The notes under the pieces: model-generated | Database searches by the model: none | Seen by the model: the letters and a program-made list of their open reading frames with translations, nothing else | Told to the model about the DNA's origin: nothing | Program-made: the position numbers and the translations under genes | Shown here: piece by piece, positions 19,616 to 30,103 of the stretch | How positions within the stretch are numbered: position 1 is the first letter of the stretch | How the letters are laid out: each line of letters starts with the position of its first letter | Assembly (NCBI RefSeq): GCF_009711225.1 | Contig: NZ_WMIE01000008.1 | Location: forward strand, 109,514-173,513 | From: Paracoccus aestuariivivens | GTDB taxonomy: Bacteria; Pseudomonadota; Alphaproteobacteria; Rhodobacterales; Rhodobacteraceae | Length of the DNA: 64,000 bases | Reading direction: 5' to 3'

Positions 19616-20065
19616 ATGAAGTTTTCTACTCGCGAGGATACCGACATCTCCGCAGAGAATCTGTTTGCGGCGGTTAGTGATTTCCCAAAGCTCGAACGGC
19701 TCTTGCTGCGGCGCGGTGCGATGGTCCGCCGAACAGGCAAAACCGGAGCCGAATCATGGGCAATCGGTTTTGATTGGCGTGGCAAGCAACGCGATGTCGA
19801 TTTGTCGGTGGTCGAAAACGCGCCTCCCGAAAAGCTGGTGCTTTCCGGCACATCGGACATGTTCGATTTGGGCATCGTGATGACGGTCATTCCCCTGTCG
19901 CTCAGCAAATCGCGGCTGATCTTCGAAGTCGATGTCCGTCCGCGCGGGATGAAGGCGCGTTTGCTGCTTCAGACGGCGAAACTGAGCCGTGGCCAGATAG
20001 ATCGGAAATTCGCGCAGCGCATCGGCGATTTCGTCGGGCGCGCGGCGACCGGCCAACTGGGCTGA
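19616..20065 (+). CDS. SRPBCC-superfamily protein
   Basis: This is a small soluble protein of 149 residues. Its N-terminus ('MKFSTREDTDISAENLFAAV' followed by SDFPKLERLL) has the pattern of the START/SRPBCC helix-grip fold, where a beta strand is followed by 'A..LF..V.DF..LE'. The middle contains alternating beta strands ending in 'FEVDVRPRGMKARLLLQ'. The fold binds hydrophobic ligands; the ligand is unknown. It is conserved in Rhodobacterales as a hypothetical, to my recollection. No signal peptide. It is convergent with pheA, 18 bases apart. Confidence 0.78.
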   Translation: MKFSTREDTDISAENLFAAVSDFPKLERLLLRRGAMVRRTGKTGAESWAIGFDWRGKQRDVDLSVVENAPPEKLVLSGTSDMFDLGIVMTVIPLSLSKSRLIFEVDVRPRGMKARLLLQTAKLSRGQIDRKFAQRIGDFVGRAATGQLG

Positions 20066-20083
20066 CCGGTCGGTTCGGGCAGA

Positions 20084-20953
20084 TCAGTCGCCAAGCGCCT
20101 GCTGTTCGGCCCGCAAGGGGTCGGACGGATATACGCCCAGAATCTCGAGGCTGGAGGTGAAGTAACGCAACTCCTCCAGCGCGCGGGCGACTGGCGGATC
20201 CTCGGGGTGACCCTCGATATCGGCGTAGAACTGCGTCGCGGTGAAAATGCCGTTCACCATGTAGCTTTCCAGCTTGGTCATGTTGATGCCATTCGTCGCA
20301 AAGCCCCCCATCGCCTTGTAAAGCGCGGCGGGAATGTTGCGGACGCGGAACACGAAGGTCGTCATCATGACGTCGCCGCCCTGAGCATTCTGGCGGCGCG
20401 AATAGTCGGGCTCCCGCGCCATGATCAGGAAGCGGGTCGTGTTGTTCTGGCGGTCCTCGATGCCCGAGGCCAGAACGTCCAGTCCGTAGATTTCGGCCGC
20501 CAGCGGCGCTGCAAGTGCGGCCAGAGATTTCTCGCCACGGCGCGCGACCTCCATGGCAGAACCGGCGGTATCGGCACCGACGATGCCCTGGATGTCATGT
20601 TCGCGCAGGAAGCCGCGGCATTGCCCCAGCAGGACCGGATGGCTCATGGCCTGGGTCACGTCTTCGATTCGGGTGCCGGGAACGCCCAGCAGTCCGATTC
20701 GGACCCGCACGAAGCCCTCATCGACAATGTGCAGCCCGCTTTCGGGCAGAAGGTGGTGGATGTCCGCGACGCGGCCATAGGTCGAATTTTCGACCGGCAG
20801 CATGGCAAGCTCGGCGCGGCCCTGACGGACGGCGTCGATCGTGTCCTCGAACGTGCGGCAGGGCATTGCCTCCATATTGGGCCGATAGAATCGGCAGGCC
20901 TGATGGCTGTAGGCGCCGGGTTCACCCTGGAATGCGATCACGTTTTTGGTCAT
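20084..20953 (-). CDS. pheA: Prephenate dehydratase
   Basis: This monofunctional dehydratase converts prephenate to phenylpyruvate in phenylalanine synthesis. The 289-residue protein has the two-lobed catalytic domain ('FQGEPGAYSHQACRFY', 'MLPVENSTYGRVADIHHLL' and the catalytic 'NNTTRFLIMAREP' with the conserved Thr). A C-terminal ACT regulatory domain follows ('VRNIPAALYKAMGGFATNGINMTKLESYMV'), which gives phenylalanine feedback inhibition in relatives. No chorismate mutase domain is fused. It is divergent from the cytochrome c552 gene. Confidence 0.95.
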   Translation of the reverse strand: MTKNVIAFQGEPGAYSHQACRFYRPNMEAMPCRTFEDTIDAVRQGRAELAMLPVENSTYGRVADIHHLLPESGLHIVDEGFVRVRIGLLGVPGTRIEDVTQAMSHPVLLGQCRGFLREHDIQGIVGADTAGSAMEVARRGEKSLAALAAPLAAEIYGLDVLASGIEDRQNNTTRFLIMAREPDYSRRQNAQGGDVMMTTFVFRVRNIPAALYKAMGGFATNGINMTKLESYMVNGIFTATQFYADIEGHPEDPPVARALEELRYFTSSLEILGVYPSDPLRAEQQALGD

Positions 20954-21098
20954 GTCGAAGCCTCAATTCGGGCCGTTGCGGGCAATGCACACAGTTCCGG
21001 CCGTTCCATGCGAAGGCACAACTATACCTTGATCGGATAGAACAAAAGCGCCTAGATACCCCTGTTCCACGGACAGACCGCAACAGGGATCCGCAGAT

Positions 21099-21629
21099 AT
21101 GTTCGATACGATGACCATCACGAAGACAGCCGGAGCGTTTATTGGGGCACTTCTGTTCCTTCTGCTGATGAACTGGGCAGCATCGGGCATTTTCCATGTC
21201 GGCCCCTCGGGCCACCATGTCGAGGGCGAAGAGCACGCGCAGGCCTATACCATTCCGGTCGAGGCCGCGGCAGGCGGAGAAGGCGAAGCCAAGGAAGAGG
21301 GGCCGGATTTTGCGACCGTTCTGGCCTCGGCCGATGCTGCAGCGGGCGAGAAGGTCTTTGGCAAATGCAAGGCCTGCCACAAGCTTGACAGCTCGGACGG
21401 CACCGGACCGCACCTGAACGGCGTCGTCGGTCGTCCGGTCGCCAGCATCGGCGGCTTCGGCTATTCGGATGGCATGAAAGCCCATGGCGGCGATTGGACC
21501 CCCGAAGCGCTGCAAGAATTCTTGACCAATCCCAAATCCGTCGTCAAAGGCACCAAGATGGCCTTCGCCGGATTGCCCAAGGTCGAAGATCGCGCAAATC
21601 TGATCGCCTATCTGCAATCCATGCCGTAA
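21099..21629 (+). CDS. cycM: Membrane-anchored cytochrome c552 (CycM type)
   Basis: This 176-residue protein has an uncleaved N-terminal anchor (about 10-30) and a charged Gly/Glu/Ala-rich linker (about 38-70). A class I c-type domain follows with heme motif C90-K-A-C93-H94 and distal ligand M154 in '[10 protein letters not shown]'. This layout and length match the Paracoccus denitrificans CycM cytochrome c552, which passes electrons from the bc1 complex to the aa3-type oxidase on the periplasmic side. Its position divergent from pheA also fits what I remember of that locus. The hinge would let the heme domain swing between complexes. Confidence 0.92.
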   Translation: MFDTMTITKTAGAFIGALLFLLLMNWAASGIFHVGPSGHHVEGEEHAQAYTIPVEAAAGGEGEAKEEGPDFATVLASADAAAGEKVFGKCKACHKLDSSDGTGPHLNGVVGRPVASIGGFGYSDGMKAHGGDWTPEALQEFLTNPKSVVKGTKMAFAGLPKVEDRANLIAYLQSMP

Positions 21630-21652
21630 CTGCATCAGGACAGGGCATTTGC

Positions 21653-21678
21653 AGGGCGTCCTTTATGGGCGCCCTTTT
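21653..21678 (+). terminator. Rho-independent terminator after cycM
   Basis: AGGGCGTCC pairs with GGGCGCCCT (one G-U) across loop TTTAT and is followed by TTT, 24 bases after the cycM stop. Confidence 0.75.
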
Positions 21679-21804
21679 GCTATTCTCGGAATTTGCTACG
21701 CGGATCACGCATTTGCATGTTGAACCATGCGGGCCGACTGATAGCCTGTCGGCAAGTCGGCCCAAGGTCCGGGCCGGACAAGACAAGAGGATCAGCAAGA
21801 CCCG

Positions 21805-23703
21805 ATGACGATGCATATGCTGCGACATGCCCCGATGGTTGCGCTTCTGGCGCTATTGCCTGGCTTTGCGATGGGGCAGGAGCAGCAACCTTCCGTAACC
21901 CCCGCAGCAACCACGCAGCCCGCCCAATCGAAAACCATCGTGTCGCACGGGATCGCCACATTCGGCACGCCCGAACTGCCCGCTGATTACAAGCACCTGC
22001 GTTATGTGAATCCGGACGCGCCGAAGGGCGGCGAGATTTCGGAATGGGCGATGGGCGGCTTTGACAGCTACAACCCGTTCACCCATCGCGGCCGCGCCGG
22101 TTCCCTGTCCGTGATCATGCTGGAACGGCTGATGGAGGATGCATCGGACGAGCGCGGTTCGTCCTATTGCCTGCTCTGCGAAACCATCGAATACCCCGAA
22201 AGCCGCGATTGGGTGATCTTCCATCTGCGCCCCGAGGCGAAGTTCTCGGACGGGACGCCGCTGACGGCTCATGACGTGCTGTTCTCGTTCGAGTTGCTGC
22301 GCGACAAGGGTCTGTCATCCTACCGCACCGGCATAGCCAAGATGGTCGCCAAGGCCGAAGTGATCGACGATCACACCATCAAGTTCATGTTCCAGTCCGG
22401 CTATCCCCGCCGCGACGTGATCCAGCAGGTCGGCAGCCAGATCGTTTTCTCGCGCGAGGATTTCCGCAAGAACAAGCGCGACATCGAGCAGTCCTCGGAC
22501 AAGCCCTATCTGGGATCGGGGCCTTACGTATTCGACACGGCCGAGATGGGCCGCTCGATGACGGTCAAGCGGAACCCCGATTATTGGGGCAAGGATCTTT
22601 CGATCAATGTCGGGCGGCATAATTTCGACCGCATCCGGCTGGAATATTTCGGCGACTACGACAGCGCCTTCGAAGCATTCAAGGCGGGCGTCTACACCTT
22701 CCGTAACGAGGTGTCCTCGATCCATTGGGCGACACGCTACGACTTTCCAGCGCTGAAGAACGGCACAGTCAAGCAGGAGATGCTGCCGCGCGGCGATATC
22801 GCGACGGGGCAAGCGTGGGTGTTCAACCTGCGCCGCGAGAAGTTTCAAGATGTCCGTGTCCGCGAGGCTATCGGGCTGGTCTTCAACTTCGAATGGTCGA
22901 ATGAAACCCTGTTCTACGGGTTGAACACACGCGTCAACTCGTTCTGGGATAACAGCGATCTGGCCGCGACCGGCAAGCCCTCGGAAGCCGAGTTGGAACT
23001 GCTGAAGCCCTTGGCGAAAGACCTGCCGCCTAGCGTGCTGACCGATGATGCGGTGCTCCAGCCGGTCGCGGGCAAGACGCAGCTTGATCGCGGCAACCTG
23101 CGCAAGGCCTCGGCTTTGCTGGATGAGGCCGGCTGGAAGGTCGGTCCTGACGGGCTGCGTCGCAATTCAAAGGGTGAAATTCTCAAACTCGAGATCCTGA
23201 ACGACAACCAAAGTTTCGACCGGATCATCAACCCCTATGTGCAGAACCTGCGCGCCTTGGGTGTGGATGCCGTCAACGCGCGTGTCGACGACGCCGAGAT
23301 GACCAACCGCACCCGCAGCCATGATTTCGATATGGTGACCGATAGTCTGGGCCAAAGCTTCTATATCAGCGGCGGGACCGAGCAGGTCTTTGGTTCCGAG
23401 AATACCGGCGACGTGTTCAACCCGATGGGGTTGGCCAATCCCGCGATCGACGCGCTGATCCGGAAAGGCATCGAAGCGACGACGCAGGAGCAGATGGATA
23501 CGACCATCCACGCGCTGGACCGGTCGCTCAGGGCGCTGCGTTTCTGGGTGCCGCAATGGTACAAAGCGGATTATACGCTGGCTTACTATGATATTTTCGG
23601 CCATCCCCAGAACATGCCGGCCTATGCGCTGGGTGAACTTGATTTCTGGTGGTATGACGCGGATAAGGCTGAAAAGCTGAAACAATCCGGCGCGATGCGC
23701 TGA
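21805..23703 (+). CDS. yejA: Periplasmic peptide-binding protein, YejA type (SBP family 5)
   Basis: This is the solute-binding protein of a microcin-C/oligopeptide-like ABC importer. The 632 residues include a signal peptide (about 1-25, ending 'GFAMGQ'), a Gln/Pro/Thr-rich mature N-terminus, and then '[29 protein letters not shown]', which is characteristic of YejA homologues. The family 5 core follows: '[26 protein letters not shown]' and '[20 protein letters not shown]'. YejABEF imports oligopeptides and peptide-nucleotide antibiotics in E. coli. It is first in a five-gene operon, with permeases 34 bases downstream. Confidence 0.92.
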   Translation: MTMHMLRHAPMVALLALLPGFAMGQEQQPSVTPAATTQPAQSKTIVSHGIATFGTPELPADYKHLRYVNPDAPKGGEISEWAMGGFDSYNPFTHRGRAGSLSVIMLERLMEDASDERGSSYCLLCETIEYPESRDWVIFHLRPEAKFSDGTPLTAHDVLFSFELLRDKGLSSYRTGIAKMVAKAEVIDDHTIKFMFQSGYPRRDVIQQVGSQIVFSREDFRKNKRDIEQSSDKPYLGSGPYVFDTAEMGRSMTVKRNPDYWGKDLSINVGRHNFDRIRLEYFGDYDSAFEAFKAGVYTFRNEVSSIHWATRYDFPALKNGTVKQEMLPRGDIATGQAWVFNLRREKFQDVRVREAIGLVFNFEWSNETLFYGLNTRVNSFWDNSDLAATGKPSEAELELLKPLAKDLPPSVLTDDAVLQPVAGKTQLDRGNLRKASALLDEAGWKVGPDGLRRNSKGEILKLEILNDNQSFDRIINPYVQNLRALGVDAVNARVDDAEMTNRTRSHDFDMVTDSLGQSFYISGGTEQVFGSENTGDVFNPMGLANPAIDALIRKGIEATTQEQMDTTIHALDRSLRALRFWVPQWYKADYTLAYYDIFGHPQNMPAYALGELDFWWYDADKAEKLKQSGAMR

Positions 23704-23737
23704 TCCGGCCCGGCAGAATAAGACAAGAGAAAGGCGC

Positions 23738-24883
23738 ATGGCAGCCTATATCCTGCGGCGATTGCTGCTGATCATTCCAACGCTGATCGGCATCATGCTG
23801 GTCAACTTCACATTGACTCAATTTGTCCCCGGAGGCCCGATCGAGCAAGTCATCGCCCGTGTGCAGGGCGAAGGCGATGCCTTTCGCAACATCGCTGGGG
23901 CAGGCGGAGACACGCAGCAATCGCAGGCCACCGAATATGCCGGCGCGCGCGGCATCCCGCCCGAACTTCTGGATCAGCTGGAAGTGCAGATGGGTTTTGC
24001 CCGCATCACCTGCACGGCCGACCATCAGGGTGAGCCTGACTTGAAATCACCCGATTGCACCAAGGAAAAGATCGGAGCGGCTCAACGCTTCATGGTCATG
24101 CTGGGCAATTACCTGCGCTTCGATTTCGGAACCAGTTTCTTCCGCTCGATCTCGGTGGTGGATCTAGTCATCGAGAAAATGCCCGTCTCGATCACGCTTG
24201 GTCTGTGGTCCACGCTGATCGCCTATATCATCTCGATCCCGCTGGGTATTCGCAAGGCGGTCAAGAACGGCACGCCCTTCGACACATGGACCTCGGGCGC
24301 GATTATTATCGGTTACGCGATCCCCGCCTTCCTGTTCGCGGTGCTGCTGATGGTGGTCTTTGCCGGCGGAAGTTATTGGCAGATTTTCCCGTTACGCGGC
24401 CTGACCAGCGACAACTTTGCCGATCTTTCCCTGTTCGGGAAGGTAAAGGACTATCTGTGGCACATCACGCTGCCGGTGATCGCGACCTCGATTTCCAGCT
24501 TCGCGACCCTGACGCTGTTGACCAAGAACAGCTTCCTTGACGAGATCAACAAGCAATATGTCATGACCGCCCGCGCCAAGGGCCTGACCGAGCGGAAGGT
24601 GCTGTACGGTCACGTTTTCCGCAATGCCATGCTGATCGTGATCGCGGGCTTTCCGGCGCTGTTTCTGGGCGTCTTCTTCGGCTCCAGCATCCTGATCGAG
24701 ACAATATTCTCGCTGGACGGGCTGGGCCGCCTAGGTTTCGAAGCCGCCGTCCAACGCGACTATCCGGTGATTTTCGGCACGCTCTACGTCTTTGGTCTGC
24801 TGGGGCTGCTGATCGGCATCCTGTCCGACCTGATGTATGTGCTGGTCGATCCGCGAATTGACTTCGAAAAGAGGGCAGGCTGA
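23738..24883 (+). CDS. yejB: ABC transporter permease, YejB type
   Basis: This inner-membrane permease of 381 residues has an N-terminal transmembrane helix with the family signature '[29 protein letters not shown]', a periplasmic loop carrying two cysteines, and the binding-protein-dependent transport domain. The EAA-type loop is '[33 protein letters not shown]'. The periplasmic insert (about 45-115) is long, as in E. coli YejB. It is preceded by AAGAGAAAGG. The stop overlaps the start of yejE by one base (TGATG). Confidence 0.92.
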   Translation: MAAYILRRLLLIIPTLIGIMLVNFTLTQFVPGGPIEQVIARVQGEGDAFRNIAGAGGDTQQSQATEYAGARGIPPELLDQLEVQMGFARITCTADHQGEPDLKSPDCTKEKIGAAQRFMVMLGNYLRFDFGTSFFRSISVVDLVIEKMPVSITLGLWSTLIAYIISIPLGIRKAVKNGTPFDTWTSGAIIIGYAIPAFLFAVLLMVVFAGGSYWQIFPLRGLTSDNFADLSLFGKVKDYLWHITLPVIATSISSFATLTLLTKNSFLDEINKQYVMTARAKGLTERKVLYGHVFRNAMLIVIAGFPALFLGVFFGSSILIETIFSLDGLGRLGFEAAVQRDYPVIFGTLYVFGLLGLLIGILSDLMYVLVDPRIDFEKRAG

Positions 24884-25989
24884 TGGCGATGTCCGAACTC
24901 AACCGGCGTCGGCTGCGCAGTTTCCGCCGGAACAAGCGCGCGTTCTGGTCGCTGATCCTGTTCTCGATCCTTTTCGTCGCCTCGCTTTTCGCCGAGTTGA
25001 TCGCCAACGACCGACCCATCGTGGTGAATTACAAGGGAAGCTTCTATTTTCCGGCCTATCGCTTTTACCCCGAGACCAACTTCGGCGGCGATTTCGGCAC
25101 AGAAGCGATTTATACCGATCCCGGCGTACAATGCCTGATCCGTACGGGCGGACGGCAGGAATGCTGGGACGATCCCGAAGCGGTCGAGAAAGAAGCCCGC
25201 GAAACCGGCATGATCGCTGGTGAGCAGGTCGATAGAGGCTGGATGTTATGGCCGCCGATCCCGTTCCATTATCGCACCATCAACAATGTCGGGACTGCCC
25301 CAAGTGCGCCGGACAGCACGCATCTGCTGGGTACGGATGACACGTCGCGCGATGTTCTGGCACGTGTGATCTATGGCTTCCGGTTGTCGATCCTGTTCAC
25401 GCTGATCGTCACTGTTGTCAGTTCCGTCATCGGGATTTCGGCGGGCGCGGTGCAGGGCTATTTCGGCGGGCGCACCGACCTGATCTTCCAGAGAATGCTT
25501 GAGATCTGGGGCTCAACCCCTTCGCTTTACGTGATTATCATCCTATTCGCGATCCTTGGCCGAAGCTTCTGGCTGTTGGTCTTTGTCTCGATCCTGTTCG
25601 GCTGGCCCGCATTGGTCGGGGTGGTCCGGGCCGAGTTCCTTCGCGCGCGCAACTTCGAATATGTCCGCGCGGCGCGTGCCTTGGGCGTGACGGACAGAAC
25701 GATCATGTTCCGCCACATCCTGCCGAACGCGATGGTCGCGACCTTGACGATGCTGCCTTTCGTCGTCACCGGAACGATCTCGTCTTTGGCGGCGCTGGAT
25801 TATCTTGGCTACGGATTGCCGACCTCGGCCCCGTCTCTGGGCGAGTTGGCGTTGCAGGCGAAACAGAACCTGCAAGCGCCGTGGCTTGGCTTCACCGCGT
25901 TCTTTTCATTCGCCATTATGTTGTCGCTTCTGGTCTTCATCTTCGAAGGTATCCGCGACGCCTTTGACCCAAGAAAGACCTTCCGATGA
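24883..25989 (+). CDS. yejE: ABC transporter permease, YejE type
   Basis: This is the second permease subunit, 368 residues. It has the N-terminal oligopeptide-permease segment 'LNRRRLRSFRRNKRAFWSLILFS', a periplasmic domain with 'YKGSFYFPAYRFYPETNFGGDF', and the transport domain with 'HLLGTDDTSRDVLARVIYGFRLSI' and an EAA loop 'YVRAARALGVTDRTIMFRHILPNA'. These are the hallmarks of YejE. It is joined to yejB by one base and to yejF by a 4-base ATGA overlap. Confidence 0.92.
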   Translation: MAMSELNRRRLRSFRRNKRAFWSLILFSILFVASLFAELIANDRPIVVNYKGSFYFPAYRFYPETNFGGDFGTEAIYTDPGVQCLIRTGGRQECWDDPEAVEKEARETGMIAGEQVDRGWMLWPPIPFHYRTINNVGTAPSAPDSTHLLGTDDTSRDVLARVIYGFRLSILFTLIVTVVSSVIGISAGAVQGYFGGRTDLIFQRMLEIWGSTPSLYVIIILFAILGRSFWLLVFVSILFGWPALVGVVRAEFLRARNFEYVRAARALGVTDRTIMFRHILPNAMVATLTMLPFVVTGTISSLAALDYLGYGLPTSAPSLGELALQAKQNLQAPWLGFTAFFSFAIMLSLLVFIFEGIRDAFDPRKTFR

Positions 25990-27578
25990 CGCCGGTTCTT
26001 GACGTAACAGACCTGCGGATCGGCTTCAGGCAGGACGGAAACGTGGTGCCGGCTGTCAAAGGCGTAAGTTTTACCGTTGGCAAGGGCGAGACGGTGGCTC
26101 TGGTCGGTGAATCCGGCTCGGGCAAATCGGTTACCGCGCTTTCGACGGTGGGCCTGCTGGGAGAGGCGGCGCAGCTTTCCGGCTCGGTCCGCTATGACGG
26201 ACGCGAACTGGTCGGGGCCTCGGAAACCGACCTGCGCAACGTGCGCGGCAACGACATCAGCTTCATCTTCCAAGAGCCGATGACCTCGCTGAACCCGCTG
26301 CATACGCTGGAACAGCAACTGGCCGAAAGCCTTGAGCTGCATCAGGACCTGCGGGGCGACAAATCGCGGGCGCGGATCATCGACTTGCTGACGCGGGTCG
26401 GTATCCGCGATCCCGAAACGCGGCTGGCCGATTATCCGCATCAGCTTTCGGGTGGGCAACGCCAGCGCGTGATGATCGCGATGGCCTTGGCAAACGGTCC
26501 CGAACTGCTGATCGCGGATGAACCGACGACGGCATTGGACGTGACCATTCAGGCCCAGATCATGGACCTTTTGGCCGAGTTGAAGGCTGCCGAGGCGTTG
26601 TCGATGCTGTTCATCAGCCATGACCTTGGTCTGGTGCGTCGGATAGCCGACCGCGTCTGCGTTATGAAGGGTGGCGAGATCGTCGAGCAAGGTCCGGTCG
26701 AGCAGATCTTTGCCAATCCGCAGCACGAGTATACCCGCATGCTGTTGGCCGCCGAACCGCAAGGTCGCGCGGATCCCATTGCGCCCGATGCAGCCGAGGT
26801 TGTGGCGACGCGCGATCTGAAAATCTGGTTTCCGATCAAGCGCGGTTTCCTGCGCCGGACGGTCGGACATGTAAAAGCGGTGAACGGGGCCACATTGTCT
26901 GTCCGTGCGGGCGAGACATTGGGGGTAGTGGGGGAATCCGGTTCGGGCAAGACGACGCTGGCGCTGGCGATCATGCGTCTGATCGAAAGCGACGGGCCGA
27001 TCCTGTATATGGGTCGTGACATCTCGGCTACTTCTGGACGAGAGTTGCGCGGGCTACGGCGGGACATGCAGATCGTGTTCCAAGACCCTTACGGCAGCCT
27101 ATCGCCCCGTATGACCATTGAGCAGATCATCTCGGAAGGTTTGGGTGTCCACGGAGTCGAAAAGGGGCGGGACCGCCGCGAAATGGTCGATCATATCATG
27201 CGCGAGGTGGGGTTGGACCCCGGCACCATGCACCGCTATCCGCATGAGTTCAGCGGCGGCCAGCGCCAACGGATCGCCATCGCGCGGGCGATGATCCTGA
27301 ACCCGAAACTGGTTGTCCTTGACGAACCGACCAGTGCGCTTGACATGACTGTGCAGGTCCAGATCGTCGAATTACTGCGCCGTTTGCAGCGTAAACACGG
27401 TCTGGCCTTCCTGTTCATCAGCCATGACCTGCGCGTGGTTCGCGCCATGTCGCACCAGATCATGGTCATGCGCGCGGGCGAGGTTGTCGAGCAGGGGACC
27501 ACGGATGAGGTCTTTGACGCACCCAAAAGCGATTACACCCGTCATCTGATGGAAGCCGCGTTTCTTGGGCAAGGCTGA
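25986..27578 (+). CDS. yejF: Duplicated ABC ATPase, YejF type
   Basis: This 530-residue protein has two complete nucleotide-binding domains in tandem. The first has Walker A 'GESGSGKSV' and signature '[15 protein letters not shown]', with Walker B '[12 protein letters not shown]' and switch His in 'FISHDLGLV'. The second has '[14 protein letters not shown]', '[15 protein letters not shown]', '[12 protein letters not shown]' and 'FISHDLRVV'. One fused protein thus energises the YejBE permease pair. It starts inside the yejE stop (ATGA), and its own stop overlaps the glycosyltransferase start by one base. Confidence 0.93.
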   Translation: MTPVLDVTDLRIGFRQDGNVVPAVKGVSFTVGKGETVALVGESGSGKSVTALSTVGLLGEAAQLSGSVRYDGRELVGASETDLRNVRGNDISFIFQEPMTSLNPLHTLEQQLAESLELHQDLRGDKSRARIIDLLTRVGIRDPETRLADYPHQLSGGQRQRVMIAMALANGPELLIADEPTTALDVTIQAQIMDLLAELKAAEALSMLFISHDLGLVRRIADRVCVMKGGEIVEQGPVEQIFANPQHEYTRMLLAAEPQGRADPIAPDAAEVVATRDLKIWFPIKRGFLRRTVGHVKAVNGATLSVRAGETLGVVGESGSGKTTLALAIMRLIESDGPILYMGRDISATSGRELRGLRRDMQIVFQDPYGSLSPRMTIEQIISEGLGVHGVEKGRDRREMVDHIMREVGLDPGTMHRYPHEFSGGQRQRIAIARAMILNPKLVVLDEPTSALDMTVQVQIVELLRRLQRKHGLAFLFISHDLRVVRAMSHQIMVMRAGEVVEQGTTDEVFDAPKSDYTRHLMEAAFLGQG

Positions 27579-28789
27579 TGAAGATCCTACTGGTTCATCA
27601 GAATTTTCCGGGGCAATTCCTGCATCTCGCTCCGGCCCTTGTTGCGCGCGGCCACGAAGTCCTTGCCCTGACGGATGAGCGCAACAACCGGCCCTCGCCA
27701 GTACGGACGGTGCGCTACAAGGCACCGCCTGCGGAGAATCCGGTACGCGGTCTGGCCAGAACCTATGCGGAATATTCCGAACGCGGTTGGCTTGCGGCGC
27801 GTGGGTGTCGTGCCTTACGGGATCGGCACGGCTACGTTCCCGACCTGATATTCGGTCACTCCGGCTGGGGCGAAACCCTGTTTCTGCGCGAGATCTGGCC
27901 CGAAGCGAAGCTTCTGGTCTATGCTGAACTGTTGTACCGCACCCGAGGTCAGGATGTCGGCTTCGATCCCGAGATCACGCCCGATAGCGATGAAGGTCGG
28001 GTCAGCACTTTGGCGCGTTCGGCCCATTTGATTCAGGGGCTGGTTCAGGCCGATGCCGGACTGTCACCGACGCGATATCAGGCCGACAGCTTTCCGCCCG
28101 AATTGCGTCAAAAACTGACCGTGATCCATGACGGGATCGACACGGACAAGGTGCGGCCCGATCCCTCGGCACGGTTGGAACTGCCCAATGGCAGGGTGCT
28201 GTCCGCGCAGGACGAGGTGCTCAGCTATGTTTCGCGCTCGCTGGAACCCTATCGAGGCTTTCACCGGTTCATGCGTGCCTTGCCCGAGGTCATGCGCGTG
28301 AGGCCCGACGCGCAGGTGGTTCTGATCGGCGGTGACGGCGTCAGCTATGGCGGCTTGCCGCGCGATGCCGAAAGCTGGAAAGCCAAGATGCTGGCCGAAC
28401 TCGACGGCCAACTGGATCTTGAGCGCATCCATTTTCTGGGTCGCGTGCCTTATCCGCAATATCTGTCGTTATTGCAGATCGCGCGCGCGCATTGCTATCT
28501 GACTTATCCCTTCGTCCTGAGCTGGTCACTGACCGAGGCAATGGCTGCGGGCTGCAATATCGTCGCCTCGGATACCGAGCCTGTGCGCGAACTGATCCGC
28601 GACGGAGAAAACGGCCGGCTGGTGCCGTTCTTCGATCAGCCTGCGCTGGAGACAGCCTTGATCGAAGCCTTGACCCAAGATTCTGCGCGCCTCAGATCAG
28701 CGGCGCGGCAGACAATTCTGGACGGCTATGACCAGAAATCTGATAGCCTTCCGAAACTTGTCGAATGGGTTGAAAGCTTTACGCCCTAA
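27578..28789 (+). CDS. Family 4-type glycosyltransferase
   Basis: This is a 403-residue GT-B-fold glycosyltransferase. The N-terminal '[21 protein letters not shown]' is a typical acceptor-side start. The C-terminal half has the donor-binding pattern 'VSRSLEPYRGFHRFMRALPEVMRVRPDAQVVLIGGD' and 'FVLSWSLTEAMAAGCNIVASDTEPVRELI', with the E-x7-E-like pair. Such enzymes usually build lipopolysaccharide or exopolysaccharide. Here it begins within the yejF stop codon (TGATG), so it is translationally coupled to a peptide importer; the link is unexplained. Its stop overlaps the convergent gene by 4 bases. Confidence 0.85.
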   Translation: MKILLVHQNFPGQFLHLAPALVARGHEVLALTDERNNRPSPVRTVRYKAPPAENPVRGLARTYAEYSERGWLAARGCRALRDRHGYVPDLIFGHSGWGETLFLREIWPEAKLLVYAELLYRTRGQDVGFDPEITPDSDEGRVSTLARSAHLIQGLVQADAGLSPTRYQADSFPPELRQKLTVIHDGIDTDKVRPDPSARLELPNGRVLSAQDEVLSYVSRSLEPYRGFHRFMRALPEVMRVRPDAQVVLIGGDGVSYGGLPRDAESWKAKMLAELDGQLDLERIHFLGRVPYPQYLSLLQIARAHCYLTYPFVLSWSLTEAMAAGCNIVASDTEPVRELIRDGENGRLVPFFDQPALETALIEALTQDSARLRSAARQTILDGYDQKSDSLPKLVEWVESFTP

Positions 28790-29256
28790 AGCTCGATATC
28801 CGGCTCTTTCGGCTCGTCCTGTTGGGGTTGGGGCTGTTCAGGGATGGACGGTGCGGCTTCGGTCGGCGGCGCGCCATGATGCGGGGCCATCAGATCGCGC
28901 AGCGTGTTACCGATCGGCGGTGGAGGCGGGGCATCCGGTCGGCGGCGGATCAGGACATCACCATTCGCCAGCCGCTCGGGGGCCTGATAATTCCCGACAT
29001 CATCCATCAGCCCGCCAAGTTGATCCAGCACCGGGCTGAAACTGTTGACCGTGTCGTTCAGATCGCGGCCAAGCTGGTCAAGATGCGGTTGTACTTCGTT
29101 CAGCAACTTCTCCATGAAGCCCTGAATGCCGCTTTCGATATCGCTTTCCAGATTGCTCTGCGGCTCATCCGACGGCGGCGGCTCGTAGGGTGTCTGGGCC
29201 ACGGCCAGACCTGCAACCATTGTGCCAGCAAGAATGTACGCGGCGAGTTTCTGCAT
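28786..29256 (-). CDS. Secreted hypothetical protein with Pro/Gln-rich tail
   Basis: The 156-residue protein has a signal peptide (about 1-20, 'AYILAGTMVAGLAVAQ'). An amphipathic helical region at about 32-85 ('SGIQGFMEKLLNEVQPHLDQLGRDLND') looks like a coiled-coil or bundle, then comes 'LIRRRPDAPPPPPIG' and a Pro/Glu/Gln tail. To my recollection, homologues in Rhodobacterales are often labelled AAA+ ATPase, but no Walker motif is present, so that label is not supported. It is probably a periplasmic structural protein. GGAGAC lies before the start. Convergent with the glycosyltransferase gene. Confidence 0.75.
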   Translation of the reverse strand: MQKLAAYILAGTMVAGLAVAQTPYEPPPSDEPQSNLESDIESGIQGFMEKLLNEVQPHLDQLGRDLNDTVNSFSPVLDQLGGLMDDVGNYQAPERLANGDVLIRRRPDAPPPPPIGNTLRDLMAPHHGAPPTEAAPSIPEQPQPQQDEPKEPDIEL

Positions 29257-29316
29257 GGGTAGTCTCCTCGATCGAGTGATCTGGAAACGGCAAAGCGGTG
29301 GCCGCGGTTCCCTGCC

Positions 29317-30042
29317 TCAGGCGGTGCGCAGGCTGTGCATATTGCGGAATGCGTCCCATGCCTCGTTCAGGGCGCGGGTGCGGGCCTCGGCCAAGCGGAT
29401 GGCTTCGGGGGGTAAACCACGGGCAATGGCGCGGTCGGGATGGGCCTCGCGGATCAGATCGCGCCAGCGTTTGCGGGCCTCGGGCAGGGGCGTTTCAGGC
29501 GAAATTCCCAGCACCTCGCAAGGGGGGCAGCCGTTGCTGCGATCATGGCGGGCGCGAATTGTCGCGACTTGTGCGGGACTTAGCCCGAAAATGCGGGCGA
29601 CCTCGTCGATGAAGATGATTTCGGCTTCATGAAGGTCGGCATCGGCGACGGCGATGACGAAGAGCCCTTCGATGACGTCGGTCAGAACCGGATCACCCGC
29701 GGGGAACATCGCTGCGATGCGCTGCGCCCAAGCATCGAAGCCTGCGACGTCCTGCCGCGCCAGATCAAAGACGCGGGCGGCGTTTTTTTCCTCGGCGCGG
29801 GGGATGATGAAGACGCGCCGGAAGGCGGCAACCTCTGATCGGGCGACGGCACCATCAGCTTTCGCGAGCTTTGCGCCAAGCGCGATGACGGCGATGGTGA
29901 AAGCCACCGACCTTTCCGGCGGCGTGACCGCGCGGCGCGCGCCCACGATCGCCGCCAAACGATCAGCTATCCGCTGCCAAAAGCTGCGTGGCTTCGGCAG
30001 TTCGGGGCAATCCGAGAGGTGTTCCTTGGTCGCGGCGTCCAT
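29317..30042 (-). CDS. DjlA-like co-chaperone: TerB domain plus J domain
   Basis: This is a 241-residue protein. Residues about 45-155 form a TerB-type helical domain ('FTIAVIALGAKLAKADGAVARSEVAAFRRVF' and 'ADADLHEAEIIFIDEVARIFGL'). Residues about 175-240 form a J domain, with the HPD tripeptide in 'LIREAHPDRAIARG' that stimulates DnaK ATPase. This pair is the architecture of DjlA. Unlike E. coli DjlA, there is no clear N-terminal membrane helix, so it is likely cytosolic. It may present clients to DnaK in envelope stress, as DjlA does elsewhere; that role is inferred. Confidence 0.85.
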   Translation of the reverse strand: MDAATKEHLSDCPELPKPRSFWQRIADRLAAIVGARRAVTPPERSVAFTIAVIALGAKLAKADGAVARSEVAAFRRVFIIPRAEEKNAARVFDLARQDVAGFDAWAQRIAAMFPAGDPVLTDVIEGLFVIAVADADLHEAEIIFIDEVARIFGLSPAQVATIRARHDRSNGCPPCEVLGISPETPLPEARKRWRDLIREAHPDRAIARGLPPEAIRLAEARTRALNEAWDAFRNMHSLRTA

Positions 30043-30103
30043 GAAAACAGCCTAGGCGTGCGAGGGATTCAAGTCCACAGGCAAAGCGGCGCAAGATATT
30101 GCT

